This document shows, piece by piece, positions 17,514 through 27,203 of a DNA stretch of 64,000 nucleotides. Each line of letters starts with the position of its first letter. Within the stretch, counting starts at the first letter, position 1. Source of the stretch: Ketobacter sp. MCCC 1A13808 (GTDB lineage Bacteria; Pseudomonadota; Gammaproteobacteria; Pseudomonadales; Ketobacteraceae); assembly GCF_009746715.1 (NCBI RefSeq), contig NZ_VRKW01000004.1, positions 248,001 through 312,000 on the forward strand, in the 5' to 3' direction. Under the pieces are notes generated by a model. The model ran no database searches. It had not been told where the DNA came from and saw only the letters and a list, made by a program, of their open reading frames with translations. The position numbers and the translations under genes are program-made.

Positions 17514-19121
17514 TTACATTCTAAATACGCCGAATCGCGTGTCCGGAATAGGCGCGTTCAGTGCAGCACTGATAGAAAGCCCAACGACATCTCGGGTTTG
17601 TGCCGGATCAATTACACCGTCGTCCCATAACCGCGCACTGGCATAATAAGGGTGCCCCTGCTTTTCGTAGGTCTCGATAATAGGCTGCTTGAAAGCATCA
17701 ACATCCGACTCCGCCCAATGTTCCCCTTTTCTTTCAAAATTATCTTTTTTGATCTGCGCCATCACGCCTGCCGCTTGTTCACCGCCCATCACAGATATAC
17801 GCGCATTCGGCCACATAAACAGAAAGCGGGGGTCGTAGGCCCGCCCACACATACCATAATTACCGGCGCCGAAACTGCCACCGGTGATAACGGTGATCTT
17901 GGGAACCTGCGCACAGGCAACCGCTGTCACCATTTTGGCTCCGTGTTTTGCAATCCCCTCGGATTCGTATTTCTGCCCCACCATAAAACCGGTTACATTC
18001 TGCAGAAACAGCAGCGGAATTTTTCGTTGTGCACAAAGCTCGATGAAATGCGCACCCTTCTGTGAAGATTCACTGAACAGGATCCCGTTATTCGCTACTA
18101 TGCCCACCGGGAACCCCCAGATTCGGGCAAAACCACAGACCAGAGACGTGCCATACAACGCCTTAAATTCGTCAAAATCGGAAGCATCCACCGTGCGTGC
18201 AATAACTTCGCGCACGTCATAAGGCGTTTTAAGATCAGGTGGCACCGCTCCGTAGATTTCCCGAGGGTCGTACTTGGGCAGCACACTTTCCACAACGTCC
18301 GTTTGCAGGGTTTTTTTACGGTTTAGGCGATTTACCGCATTGCGAGCCAACGACAGGGCGTGCTCATCATTTTCAGCAAAATGGTCGGCTACTCCTGAGG
18401 TACGGCAATGAACGTCTGCACCACCCAGATCTTCTGCACTGACTACTTCACCGGTTGCCGCTTTAACCAGTGGCGGTCCTGCCAGGAAGATAGTGCCCTG
18501 CTCTTTCACAATAATGCTTTCATCGGCCATGGCAGGGATATAGGCACCGCCGGCAGTACAGGATCCCATTACAACGGCAATCTGGGGAATACCCTTGGCT
18601 GACATACTGGCTTGATTAAAGAAAATGCGTCCAAAATGTTCACGATCCGGAAAAACTTCATCTTGCAACGGCAGGTTTGCGCCGCCGGAGTCCACCAGAT
18701 AAATACAGGGAAGATGATTCTGCTCGGCGATGGTTTGAGCCCGCAAATGCTTTTTCACGGTCAACGGATAATAACTTCCGCCCTTTACGGTGGCGTCATT
18801 GGCCACAATCATACATTCGTGATCATGGACTCTGCCAATTCCGGCAACAACGCCCGCTGCAGGTACGTCCTCACCGTACATATCCCAAGCCGCAAACTGA
18901 CCGATTTCAAGAAACGGCGATCCTTCATCAAGCAGGCACTCTATGCGCTGACGAACCAGCAGTTTGCCCCGCGCCAAATGCTTTTGCTGGGCTTGCTCAC
19001 CGCCACCCTGCTTGATTTTCGCTACCCGCGTACGCAAGTCGTCTACCAGAGACTGCATCGCTTGCTGGTTTTGACCAAATTGTTCTGAATGTGGGTTTAC
19101 CTTGCTATTCAATATACTCAT
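17514..19121 (-). CDS. liuB: 3-methylcrotonyl-CoA carboxylase beta subunit (carboxyltransferase)
   Basis: 535 residues, the standard length. It transfers CO2 from biotin to 3-methylcrotonyl-CoA. The two crotonase-like halves are visible: [20 protein letters not shown] near 140 and [16 protein letters not shown] near 175 in the N half, then [24 protein letters not shown] near 345 and [20 protein letters not shown] near 430 in the C half. It starts 1 bp after the liuA stop. It normally sits before liuC; here only the liuC scar follows. Confidence 0.96.
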   Translation of the reverse strand: MSILNSKVNPHSEQFGQNQQAMQSLVDDLRTRVAKIKQGGGEQAQQKHLARGKLLVRQRIECLLDEGSPFLEIGQFAAWDMYGEDVPAAGVVAGIGRVHDHECMIVANDATVKGGSYYPLTVKKHLRAQTIAEQNHLPCIYLVDSGGANLPLQDEVFPDREHFGRIFFNQASMSAKGIPQIAVVMGSCTAGGAYIPAMADESIIVKEQGTIFLAGPPLVKAATGEVVSAEDLGGADVHCRTSGVADHFAENDEHALSLARNAVNRLNRKKTLQTDVVESVLPKYDPREIYGAVPPDLKTPYDVREVIARTVDASDFDEFKALYGTSLVCGFARIWGFPVGIVANNGILFSESSQKGAHFIELCAQRKIPLLFLQNVTGFMVGQKYESEGIAKHGAKMVTAVACAQVPKITVITGGSFGAGNYGMCGRAYDPRFLFMWPNARISVMGGEQAAGVMAQIKKDNFERKGEHWAESDVDAFKQPIIETYEKQGHPYYASARLWDDGVIDPAQTRDVVGLSISAALNAPIPDTRFGVFRM

Positions 19122-19122
19122 G

Positions 19123-20292
19123 TCAGTGTGTCTCGTTAAATAATTCGCGGCCGATCAGCATGCGACGGATTTCAGAAGTGCCTGCGCCTATTTCATAGAG
19201 CTTGGCGTCCCTCAATAAACGACCGGTGGGATAATCATTGATATAACCGTTACCACCCAATGCCTGAATGGCATCCAGCGCGCAACGGGTAGCATTTTCT
19301 GCGGTATATAAAATAACGGCAGCCGCATCTTTGCGGGTCGCAGCGCCTCGATCGCACGCTTGAGCAACTGCGTAAAGATACGCCCGGCTTGCATTAGTCG
19401 TTGTATACATATCAGCGACTTTGGCCTGCATCAGCTGAAACTCGCCAATGGCTTTGCCGAACTGTTGCCGTTCGTGAATGTAAGGTAGAACGATGTCAAG
19501 ACAGGCGAGCATGATTCCGGTTGGGCCACCGGACAACACCACCCGCTCATAGTCCAATCCGCTCATCAGCACCTTTATGCCCTGATTTAACTGCCCCAGG
19601 ATATTTTCTTCGGGCACTTCGCAGTCTTCGAATACCAGCTCACAGGTATTGGAACCTCGCATGCCCAATTTATCGAGTTTGGGTGACCGGCTAAATCCGC
19701 TGCTGTTGCGTTCAACGATAAAAGCGGTAATGCCGTGTGGACCTTGATCGAGATCCGTTTTTGCATAGATAACATAGGTATCGGCATCCGGGCCGTTGGT
19801 AATCCACATTTTATTACCGTTTAGAATATACCGATCACCCTTTTTATCGGCGCGAAGTTTCAAACTGACCACGTCTGACCCCGCGTTGGGTTCGCTCATC
19901 GCCAACGCACCGACATGCTCACCGCTCACCAGTTTAGGCAGGTACTTTGATTTCTGGGATTCGCTGCCATTTCGATGTATCTGATTCACACATAAGTTGG
20001 AGTGTGCACCATAGCTCAGACCAACCGATGCTGAAGCCCGACTGATTTCTTCCATGGCAATGGCGTGCGCGAGATAGCCCATGTTGCTACCACCATATTG
20101 CTCATCTACAGTAATGCCCAATAAACCCAGGTCACCGAATTTTTTCCACAGGTCGGCAGGAAACTGATTGTCCTTGTCCAACTGCGCGGCACGGGGCAGT
20201 ATTTCACTTTGTGCAAATCGATGTGTGGTCTCGCGCAGCGCTTCTATTGTTTCGTCGAAACCGAAATTTAGAGAGGGATATAGAGTGGTCAT
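19123..20292 (-). CDS. liuA: Isovaleryl-CoA dehydrogenase
   Basis: 389 residues, acyl-CoA dehydrogenase fold with FAD. It oxidises isovaleryl-CoA to 3-methylcrotonyl-CoA and passes electrons to ETF. Motifs: [19 protein letters not shown] near residue 132, [10 protein letters not shown] near 162, and [16 protein letters not shown] near 250, with the Glu in the position typical of isovaleryl-CoA dehydrogenase (alpha-G helix base). C-terminal [20 protein letters not shown] and [19 protein letters not shown] are the standard ending. It is the first enzyme gene after liuR. Confidence 0.96.
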   Translation of the reverse strand: MTTLYPSLNFGFDETIEALRETTHRFAQSEILPRAAQLDKDNQFPADLWKKFGDLGLLGITVDEQYGGSNMGYLAHAIAMEEISRASASVGLSYGAHSNLCVNQIHRNGSESQKSKYLPKLVSGEHVGALAMSEPNAGSDVVSLKLRADKKGDRYILNGNKMWITNGPDADTYVIYAKTDLDQGPHGITAFIVERNSSGFSRSPKLDKLGMRGSNTCELVFEDCEVPEENILGQLNQGIKVLMSGLDYERVVLSGGPTGIMLACLDIVLPYIHERQQFGKAIGEFQLMQAKVADMYTTTNASRAYLYAVAQACDRGAATRKDAAAVILYTAENATRCALDAIQALGGNGYINDYPTGRLLRDAKLYEIGAGTSEIRRMLIGRELFNETH

Positions 20293-20339
20293 TGCGGTTA
20301 ACCTTTATTGTTAGATTGCAATAGCCGTTCAATTGACGG

Positions 20340-20735
20340 TTATTCGGAAGCCATGGAAGAATTACTTTGCTCAAGAGCAGACATACAACGTTGCCGGGCT
20401 TCCTTGAGTTCTATCTTCATTACTTCAATATCATGCAGCTGTTGATCAAGCATTACTTCCTTCTCATCCAGTATGGAGAGGAATTGTTGAAGCTGTTTGG
20501 CATTACCGGAATCCGGATCGTACATTTCGAACAGGGTACGGCTTTCTGATAAGGTAAACCCCAATCGCTTACCCCTCAGAATCAGTTTAAGCAGCACACG
20601 GTCACGGGCACTATAGATGCGTTTCTGGCCATCCCGTTCCGGCGACAACAAACCCTGATCCTCATAAAAACGGATCGCCCTTGTGGTAATGTCAAATTCC
20701 TTCGACAGCTCACTAATGCTGTATTGCTTTTTCAT
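20340..20735 (-). CDS. liuR: LiuR, MerR-family regulator of branched-chain amino acid degradation
   Basis: 131 residues. The N-terminal MerR winged helix is clear: YSISELSKEFDITTRAIRFYEDQGLLSPERDGQKRIYS, with the wing arginines. A dimerising coiled coil follows (ILDEKEVMLDQQLHDIEVMKIELKEA). It lacks metal-binding cysteines, as LiuR does. It is the promoter-proximal gene of the liu unit, so autoregulation through the palindrome at 20776-20797 is likely. Confidence 0.92.
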   Translation of the reverse strand: MKKQYSISELSKEFDITTRAIRFYEDQGLLSPERDGQKRIYSARDRVLLKLILRGKRLGFTLSESRTLFEMYDPDSGNAKQLQQFLSILDEKEVMLDQQLHDIEVMKIELKEARQRCMSALEQSNSSMASE

Positions 20736-20768
20736 TTTACATTCGGGTATCCGGGTAACAGTTTCACC

Positions 20769-20797
20769 ATATTAATTAACGTTTACGTAAAGGTAAA
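20769..20797 (-). promoter_or_regulatory. Promoter of liuR-liuA-liuB-liuD-aacS with LiuR-type palindrome
   Basis: On the minus strand a -35 TTTACC (20797-20792) and a -10 TAATAT (20774-20769) are 17 bp apart. The palindrome TTTACGTAAA (20782-20791) fills the spacer and extends to a 22-bp imperfect dyad at 20776-20797 (two mismatched pairs). MerR-family proteins bind between -35 and -10, so the placement fits LiuR. Start codon of liuR is about 35 bp downstream. Confidence 0.72.
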
Positions 20798-20887
20798 GCA
20801 GTCTGTAAAAAATGCCGGACCTCGAGCCCCGGAAGATCCCGAAACAATCAGAAAAACTCTCAACTATTCAGATGGATACAACAGATT

Positions 20888-21760
20888 ATGAGAAAAACAG
20901 TGCTTATAACAGGGTGCTCCACAGGCATAGGCAAACAATTGGCTTTGGCAATGGCCGTGTCCGGGTACCGGGTCTATGCCACCGCCCGAAGTCTGCATAA
21001 TGTGGAGGCGTTAGCCGCCAAGGGTATCCTGCCACTGCAGTTGGATGTCACCCGGGAAGACAGTATAGGGCGGGCCATAGCCAAAATAGAAGCAGACGGA
21101 AACCGGGTGGCCGTGTTGGTCAACAATGCCGGATACGGTGCAATGGGGCCACTGGCAGAGATGCCGGCGGCAGAATTGGAATTGCAATTTCAAACCAACG
21201 TGTTCGGGCCGATGAGCCTGATCCGGCATTGTATGCCACATATGCAGGAGCAAGGCGATGGCTTGATTGTCAATATCGGCTCGGTGTCCGGAATCTTTGT
21301 AACGCCTTTTTCCGGCGCTTACTGCGCCACTAAATCCGCCGTGCATGCCCTTTCCGATGCCCTTCGCATGGAGCTGGCGCCGTTTAACATCCATGTCATG
21401 ACGGTTCAGCCCGGTGCCATCGAATCGGATTTCGGGCAAAATGCAGAAGCTTCACTCAAAAGAACATTTTCCGCACATTCCAAGTATTCTAGTATCAAAG
21501 AGCACATCGAAAAGCGCGCACGCGCTTCACAGAACAACCCGACCCCAACCTCAGTATTCGTCAGTGATTTGCTAAATGAAATGCAAAAGCCGCATCCCGT
21601 CGCCGTAAAAAAGATCGGAAACGGAAGCCGCTCTCTGTCATTGCTCGGGCGCTGGCTGCCCCAACCGATACGCGACAACATATTGAGCAAAACATTCGGA
21701 CTGACTGCACTGCGCGCAAAACTGAACGCCGCAACAAGCACACCTGGAAAGCCGATGTAA
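20888..21760 (+). CDS. Short-chain dehydrogenase/reductase
   Basis: 290 residues, classical SDR. Cofactor motif TGCSTGIGKQ is at residues 8-17 and the ATARS ending of beta-2 suggests NADP(H). NNAGYGAMGPL is near 82, Ser of NIGSVSG near 137, and the catalytic YCATK near 153. The C-terminus after about 185 is longer and more variable than usual (a ribosyl/retinol-dehydrogenase-like branch). Substrate unknown. It is divergent from liuR and 43 bp before the GlpD-like gene, so a two-gene unit is possible. Confidence 0.88.
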   Translation: MRKTVLITGCSTGIGKQLALAMAVSGYRVYATARSLHNVEALAAKGILPLQLDVTREDSIGRAIAKIEADGNRVAVLVNNAGYGAMGPLAEMPAAELELQFQTNVFGPMSLIRHCMPHMQEQGDGLIVNIGSVSGIFVTPFSGAYCATKSAVHALSDALRMELAPFNIHVMTVQPGAIESDFGQNAEASLKRTFSAHSKYSSIKEHIEKRARASQNNPTPTSVFVSDLLNEMQKPHPVAVKKIGNGSRSLSLLGRWLPQPIRDNILSKTFGLTALRAKLNAATSTPGKPM

Positions 21761-21803
21761 CGCAAATCCACTGTTATACTGAAAGGTACCATCTTTCATA
21801 AGC

Positions 21804-23447
21804 ATGGAAAAACCACCACTCCCAGGGAAGCGGATAGTGACCAGCCTGATTGATCGTGAAGACTTTTGGAATACCCTGACCCGCAAGCAGGATGCGTGGG
21901 ATGTGGTGATTATTGGTGGAGGAATCACCGGGGCGGGCATTTTATACCAAGCCGCCCTTCACGGGTTGTCCGCAGTCTTATTTGAGCAAAAAGATTTTGC
22001 CTGGGGTACATCCAGCCGAACGACCAAAATGGTGCATGGCGGTTTACGTTATATAACCCAGGGCGATCTTAAATTGACTAAGCAGTCAGTGCAAGAACGT
22101 GATCACCTGTTAAGAGCGGCTCCCGGTCTGGTCGAACAAATGGATTTTCTATTCCCAATACGCAAAGGGCAATTGCCGGGAAAATTGGTATTGAATAGTT
22201 TGCTGGCAATCTACGACAAATTGGCCGGAACGACCTCCCATGGGTATCTGGATGAAAAAAAACTCAAACTCAGGATTCCCGCGCTAAATGCTGACAATCT
22301 GAAAGGTGCCAGTTATTACACCGATGCCGTTACGGATGACGCACGGCTGGTGTTGCGGGTGCTGCATGCGGCTTTGCACCAGGGCGCGCTGGCCGGCAAT
22401 TATATGCAGGTGCAAAAACTGCTACTCGATCAAAGTGATAATGTCTCCGGTGTCCAGGTCAACAATATAACCAACGGAAAATCATTGCATATTAGAGCGC
22501 GCACGGTGGTTAACGCGACCGGTGCCTGGAGTGATAGCCTGCGCGAGCCGGTCAGCGGTGAACGAACTATCCGCCCGCTTCGGGGTAGCCACATTGTCAT
22601 ACCTCATCAGTATGCGCCAGTAACCGATGCGCTAACTTTATTTCACCCGCAAGATAAACGCGCTGTATTTATCTTGCCTTGGGAACAAACCACCCTTGTT
22701 GGCACGACCGACCTGGATCACAAGACCAGCCTGTCCATTGAGCCTGAAATCTCGCAAGCTGAATTGAACTATCTTTTAACCCTGGTAAAGCAACAATTTC
22801 CAGGCAGCGATTTGCAAAAAGAACACATCATTTCAAGTTACGCCGGTGTAAGGCCTGTGATCAGTAAAGATCGCAGCAAACCGCCGTCCAAAGAAAAGCG
22901 GGAACATAAAGTATGGCAGGATAAAAACCTGATCAGTGTCAGCGGAGGAAAATTGACTACATTCCGCCTTATCGCACTGGATGTGATTGGAATTATCCTG
23001 CAAAACATAAAGCCGGAAGTCACGGTGGACGAAAATAGCCCTCCGCTGGAAACCGCCACCACAACCGAGCGCGATTTGGCATTAGATAATCCAGGCCTAT
23101 CACGGCGTTTGATAGGCAGCTATGGAAACTATTCTCTTCAGATTAAACAAAATGCTCGCGGCGGAGAATTAAGACCCATTACCACTACCCGCTTCTGCTT
23201 GGCAGAACTAAGGTGGGCTGCACGGCAGGAGGCGGTCGTTCATTTAGATGATCTGCTATTACGCCGCACGCGGCTGGGGTTGTTGATTCCTGGCGGCGCA
23301 GCCAGCCAGCTGGACAGCATAAAAACCATTTGTCAGGAAGAGTTAGGCTGGAGTGATGCCATCTGGAAATCTGAAAAGCAACGCTATCTACATTTGTGGG
23401 CGAAACACTACTCGCTGCCTAAAACGCATTCCAATAAAGTCGTGTGA
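21804..23447 (+). CDS. FAD-dependent glycerol-3-phosphate dehydrogenase (GlpD-like)
   Basis: 547 residues. GlpD enzymes oxidise glycerol-3-phosphate to dihydroxyacetone phosphate at the membrane and reduce quinone. Visible: FAD motif VVIIGGGITGAGILYQAAL near residue 34, SSRTTKMVHGGLRYITQGD near 70, ATGAWSD near 227, LVGTTD near 298, GVRPVI near 350, and SGGKLTTFR near 384. The C-terminal helical domain is present. The family also contains close relatives with other substrates, and no glp genes are nearby, so the name glpD is not assigned firmly. Confidence 0.87.
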   Translation: MEKPPLPGKRIVTSLIDREDFWNTLTRKQDAWDVVIIGGGITGAGILYQAALHGLSAVLFEQKDFAWGTSSRTTKMVHGGLRYITQGDLKLTKQSVQERDHLLRAAPGLVEQMDFLFPIRKGQLPGKLVLNSLLAIYDKLAGTTSHGYLDEKKLKLRIPALNADNLKGASYYTDAVTDDARLVLRVLHAALHQGALAGNYMQVQKLLLDQSDNVSGVQVNNITNGKSLHIRARTVVNATGAWSDSLREPVSGERTIRPLRGSHIVIPHQYAPVTDALTLFHPQDKRAVFILPWEQTTLVGTTDLDHKTSLSIEPEISQAELNYLLTLVKQQFPGSDLQKEHIISSYAGVRPVISKDRSKPPSKEKREHKVWQDKNLISVSGGKLTTFRLIALDVIGIILQNIKPEVTVDENSPPLETATTTERDLALDNPGLSRRLIGSYGNYSLQIKQNARGGELRPITTTRFCLAELRWAARQEAVVHLDDLLLRRTRLGLLIPGGAASQLDSIKTICQEELGWSDAIWKSEKQRYLHLWAKHYSLPKTHSNKVV

Positions 23448-23531
23448 CCTCCGCAATTTTACCGACTGCAGAGGCCACAACCCGACTCGGTTGAAACCGG
23501 GCGCGGGCATCTACCCCTTCCGGCCAACGAC

Positions 23532-25595
23532 TCAGTATTCCAGTGCCAATGAAATCCGGAGCGTGCGTGGTTCCAGAATATGGTAATGAATATCCTCAAT
23601 CCCTGCACCCGATGGCTCAGTGGTCAAACGTGATTCATAATAGTAGTCAATATCGTGATCATCGCTATCCAGCGCATTTAACAAATCAGCTGTTAAGGTC
23701 CAGCTGGCAAAGTGATATCCGGCTCGCAAGTTAACAACGGTGCTGGGGTCCGAAGTAATTGAACCGTCTTCCACCAACGTCCGCTCGCCGAAATACCGCA
23801 ACCGCGCACTACCGAACCAACCATTATCAAAGTCTGCGCTGATGCCGGTTTGCAATACATCATTGATCGCCCCGGGCACATGATTACCACCGGCATCGTT
23901 GCCGACAAATTCCGCATCGGTATGAGCGTATTCCAAATCCAGTGTCCAGTCGTCAGTCAGGCGATAATACGCGGTGATCTCCACGCCGCGACGCCTGGAC
24001 TCACGGCTCGGTTCCGTGGTGCCGGCGTCCCCCACAAACAGCAATTCGCTGTCCAGATCCAGTTGCCACAAAGCGATAGATGTGTTTAATCGCTCATGCC
24101 AAAAGCCGCGTAACCCGGCCTCATAGCCGAAGGATGCGACCAATGGGTCTACCTGCGCTACATTAACGCCCGACAACGGATCTACCTGAATGGTGGCACC
24201 ACGGGCATCATTGGAGTGAAAGCCCTGTCCTGCCGACAGATAGGTTTCCCACTGCTCGTTTATGGTATAAATCAAGCTGGCTTTTGCTGACAGTTGACTG
24301 TCATCTGATTGACCGCCATTCACGCTGAGATCAACACCTTCACTGTTCATAGGGATACGGCTTGCGACATCGAAATCATAATAGTCATACCGTAGACCAA
24401 ACACCGTGCGCAGGGCACTGCTCCAGAAAATCTGGTTCTCCCAATAAAGCCCGATACTGAATTCATCCAATTCATCACTGCGGACAGCACCCAGGCGTTG
24501 CCGGGCTGCTGTGTGATACAACCCCACTTCATCAACGGCATCGTAGCGCAATTCGGTACCGAACTTATTTATCGTGCTCTTACCCGCGATTGTATCCTTC
24601 ATTAGGTAGCTGGCACGCCCGCCATATATCCAACGCTCATCTACTTGTTCAAATTGGTCACCCCTGTTTTCATCGTCAAGAAAATAGGTGAAGTTAGACC
24701 ACAGTGTCATGTCGTACTGCACTGCGTATGCTGACACCTCAAACGCCCCGTTACTCCATAAAGTACTGAAACTATAACGGCTGGATTCGCCGCCGACACG
24801 GGTATCTATTGACCCGAAATCATCGATAATACCCGCCTCCACAGCACGCTGAGGAATCTGGTCCGCGCTATTCCATTGATTGTCGTATGCCATCAAAGTA
24901 AATTGCAACGTTCCCCCGGACACCTCCCGCGCATGCTTTAAAATCAAATTCAGTTTTTCCATGTCCTCTTCGATATCAGTCCAGGGTCCATTATTAAAAT
25001 TAGCTTCCAATCCATATAGCCATTGACCGCTTTCGCTACTCACGCTGTTGGTGGCCAGCAAGCGAGAATAGTCATACTCACCTAACGTCAACTCTACAGT
25101 GCCCTGGTCAAACTCATTGGCAGTTTGCATTTCTGCACTGCCCACGCCACTAAAGTCTCCAACATCAGCGTAGTACGGCCCTTTTTTATATTTAATGTTG
25201 CTGATAGTTTCCGGAATAAGAAAGTTAAGATCCGTATACCCCTGACCGTGGCCATGGGATCGCATATTCACCGGCATACCGTCTACCGTAGTGGAAAATT
25301 CGGTTCCATGGTCCAGATTGAAACCGCGCATAAAATATTGGTTGGCTTTGCCCGTACCGCTGTGCTGGGTCACCACCATACCCGGCACCAGCTCAAGCAC
25401 TTCGCCGGTTCTTAGCAAGGGACGCAATTTAATTTCTTCCTGACTGATCTCACCCTGGGAAGCCGATACGGCTTCCCCCACCAAATTCACCCGGCGGCCT
25501 TCCACGACCACTTCTTCAACAGCAATCGGATCTGCGCCTTCTGCAAATCCGGTGACACTTGCCAATATTAAACTGAATTTTGCTACTGTTTTCAT
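23532..25595 (-). CDS. TonB-dependent outer-membrane receptor
   Basis: 687 residues from ATG 25595 (signal peptide MKTVAKFSLILASVTGFAEG; GAGGGG upstream). The TonB box-like VEEVVVEG follows the signal. The plug domain includes TGEVLELVPGMVVTQHSGTG and NQYFMRGFNLDHGTEFST, with DGMPVNMRSHGHGQGYTD near residue 110. The C-terminal barrel ends in LRISLALEY with a terminal aromatic, as expected. The ligand is unknown; the plug is not of the heme or cobalamin type I would recognise, and I see no Fur box upstream. It is divergent from a BlaI/M56 regulatory pair. Confidence 0.92.
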   Translation of the reverse strand: MKTVAKFSLILASVTGFAEGADPIAVEEVVVEGRRVNLVGEAVSASQGEISQEEIKLRPLLRTGEVLELVPGMVVTQHSGTGKANQYFMRGFNLDHGTEFSTTVDGMPVNMRSHGHGQGYTDLNFLIPETISNIKYKKGPYYADVGDFSGVGSAEMQTANEFDQGTVELTLGEYDYSRLLATNSVSSESGQWLYGLEANFNNGPWTDIEEDMEKLNLILKHAREVSGGTLQFTLMAYDNQWNSADQIPQRAVEAGIIDDFGSIDTRVGGESSRYSFSTLWSNGAFEVSAYAVQYDMTLWSNFTYFLDDENRGDQFEQVDERWIYGGRASYLMKDTIAGKSTINKFGTELRYDAVDEVGLYHTAARQRLGAVRSDELDEFSIGLYWENQIFWSSALRTVFGLRYDYYDFDVASRIPMNSEGVDLSVNGGQSDDSQLSAKASLIYTINEQWETYLSAGQGFHSNDARGATIQVDPLSGVNVAQVDPLVASFGYEAGLRGFWHERLNTSIALWQLDLDSELLFVGDAGTTEPSRESRRRGVEITAYYRLTDDWTLDLEYAHTDAEFVGNDAGGNHVPGAINDVLQTGISADFDNGWFGSARLRYFGERTLVEDGSITSDPSTVVNLRAGYHFASWTLTADLLNALDSDDHDIDYYYESRLTTEPSGAGIEDIHYHILEPRTLRISLALEY

Positions 25596-25772
25596 TAAAC
25601 GGTTCCCCTCAACCACACACTAACGGCGGACTGACCTATATACGGACGATCACGGATTCTGGATGCATCATCAAAAATTGTTTTTTAGAAGGCCTTTTTT
25701 TCAGTACACTTCATTCCCAAGCGGGCGCAAACGTAACACGGTATTCCAATACCGATAAGGGATCGGTTTTAA

Positions 25773-26234
25773 ATGGTATCAACTACTAAGGGGCTAATTG
25801 GGTGGCTGGGACTGACACGTAAAGCCTCGCGTATGCCCGTGCTGGGACGGCGTGAACTGGCTGTACTGAATATCCTGTGGGAGTGCGGTGATCAGTCTGC
25901 GCAACAGGTTCTGGATCATCTGAAACAATCCGATATCGGACTGAGCACCGTACAAAGCACTCTGGAGCGCCTGTATCGCAAGGACCTGCTAATAAGAAAC
26001 AAATGCGGAAGAGCGTTCATTTATCGGGCTAAAGTCGACAAAACCAGCATCATTAGCAATTTATTAAAAGACATTGCCGATGAACTGGGCAGTGGCGAAA
26101 TGGAGCCCGTCATATCCGGGTTTATGGAATATCTTGCCAGCGAAAATCCAGAACTGCGATCCAGGTTCAATGAAGCAATCAACCAAACCCCCGCCGAATC
26201 ATCGAACACGGACAGCGGACACGAAGGTGATTGA
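25773..26234 (+). CDS. BlaI/MecI/CopY-family repressor
   Basis: 153 residues from ATG 25773; the domain itself starts near MPVLGRRELAVLNILW (ATG 25833 is an alternative). The winged helix continues with QSAQQVLDHLKQSDIGLSTVQSTLERLYRKDLL and the wing GRAFIYRAKV. BlaI-type dimers repress target promoters until cleaved by a partner M56 membrane protease. The partner gene follows with an 8-bp overlap. The divergent TonB receptor gene is the natural candidate target along with the operon itself. Confidence 0.9.
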   Translation: MVSTTKGLIGWLGLTRKASRMPVLGRRELAVLNILWECGDQSAQQVLDHLKQSDIGLSTVQSTLERLYRKDLLIRNKCGRAFIYRAKVDKTSIISNLLKDIADELGSGEMEPVISGFMEYLASENPELRSRFNEAINQTPAESSNTDSGHEGD

Positions 26235-27189
26235 AGCACTGCGCACGATTGCAGAGATTTCTTTCTTCTGGCTCTTTGTCACCCAGTTTTCCTCCTTGCT
26301 GACCGCGCTGTCATTTCCCCTAATGCGCGTAACCACCCGCCGCTGCCATCCCCGGGAGCGAGCTCTCAGCCTGCTGGTTTATGGCCTGCTACCTCCCTTT
26401 ATCGCTGCCTGGGTTGTCGCCTTGAGTATGCACCCCGCACTTACCGGATTATTTCAGCCACCACATTGCCACCAAAACGATTGCAGCCCCCACACACCTT
26501 TAATCACCCGGGAATCCATCGTTGGAGCCGCTATGGCCTCGGTCGCATTCCTACTGCTAATGGTTTTTATCACACTGGTGTACAACCGGGTACAGCGCGC
26601 CCAACGTAAGCTGATGACTTTAGAATCACTTTCGCTGGAACAAAGCTCTGCGCCGGAGCAGCTGCCATTTCGTATCATAGACAGTACCAGCCTGTTGGCC
26701 TGGTGTAGCGGGCTATGGAAACCCACCGTGTTCGTATCTAAAGGCTTACTTAACAGGCTCAGCAAGGAACAGTTGCAGGTTGTTCTGAGCCATGAGTTCT
26801 GTCATGCCAGACGAGGAGATAATCTGCGCAAAACGATCTTACACATTGCAACCGCACTCTGGCCAAACAAACTGAGGCGACACATCAAAGCCGATTTGAA
26901 TGCGGCCTGTGAAGAAGTTTGTGACCTGGAGGCAGCCGATCAAACGCAGAGCAAATCGCTGGTTACCGCTGTCATAAAGTTACTGCAGAACGCGGACAGC
27001 AACTCAAAACAAATACAACTGTCCTCGTTTGCAGCTACTGAAACCCGGCAGCGGGTAACAGCACTGGAAACCGAAACCCCTCACCGGTCTGGCGTTTTTT
27101 GCTGGTCGTTCCTTCTTATACTTCTGGTGATGGAAACCCTGTTGTTCACTTCAACCTCACATGGCGTTCTGGAGTGGTTAACACACTAA
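26227..27189 (+). CDS. BlaR1-like M56 membrane metalloprotease (no penicillin-sensor domain)
   Basis: About 320 residues from the GTG at 26227, which overlaps the blaI-type stop; longer in-frame starts would bury it deep in that gene. TM1 is near 8-30 and TM2 near 46-66, then a periplasmic loop with PPHCHQNDCSPHTP, then TM3 near 97-117. A cytoplasmic domain follows with the zinc motif SHEFCHARRGD (HExxH) and the third-ligand region EEVCDLEAAD, then a C-terminal TM. It ends without a beta-lactam-binding domain. By family logic it senses a periplasmic signal and inactivates the BlaI partner. The His/Cys loop suggests a metal signal (inference). Confidence 0.85.
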   Translation: MIEALRTIAEISFFWLFVTQFSSLLTALSFPLMRVTTRRCHPRERALSLLVYGLLPPFIAAWVVALSMHPALTGLFQPPHCHQNDCSPHTPLITRESIVGAAMASVAFLLLMVFITLVYNRVQRAQRKLMTLESLSLEQSSAPEQLPFRIIDSTSLLAWCSGLWKPTVFVSKGLLNRLSKEQLQVVLSHEFCHARRGDNLRKTILHIATALWPNKLRRHIKADLNAACEEVCDLEAADQTQSKSLVTAVIKLLQNADSNSKQIQLSSFAATETRQRVTALETETPHRSGVFCWSFLLILLVMETLLFTSTSHGVLEWLTH

Positions 27190-27203
27190 AGCCGATACAC
27201 CCG

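Noticed and set aside
25596-25772. Fur or Zur box upstream of the TonB receptor
   Set aside because: I looked for GATAAT-type and TTATA-type dyads in the divergent region and found no convincing match.
26074-26226. Upstream extension of the M56 gene
   Set aside because: It would bury 150 bp inside the repressor gene and adds no recognisable domain; the GTG at 26227 gives the normal 8-bp overlap.
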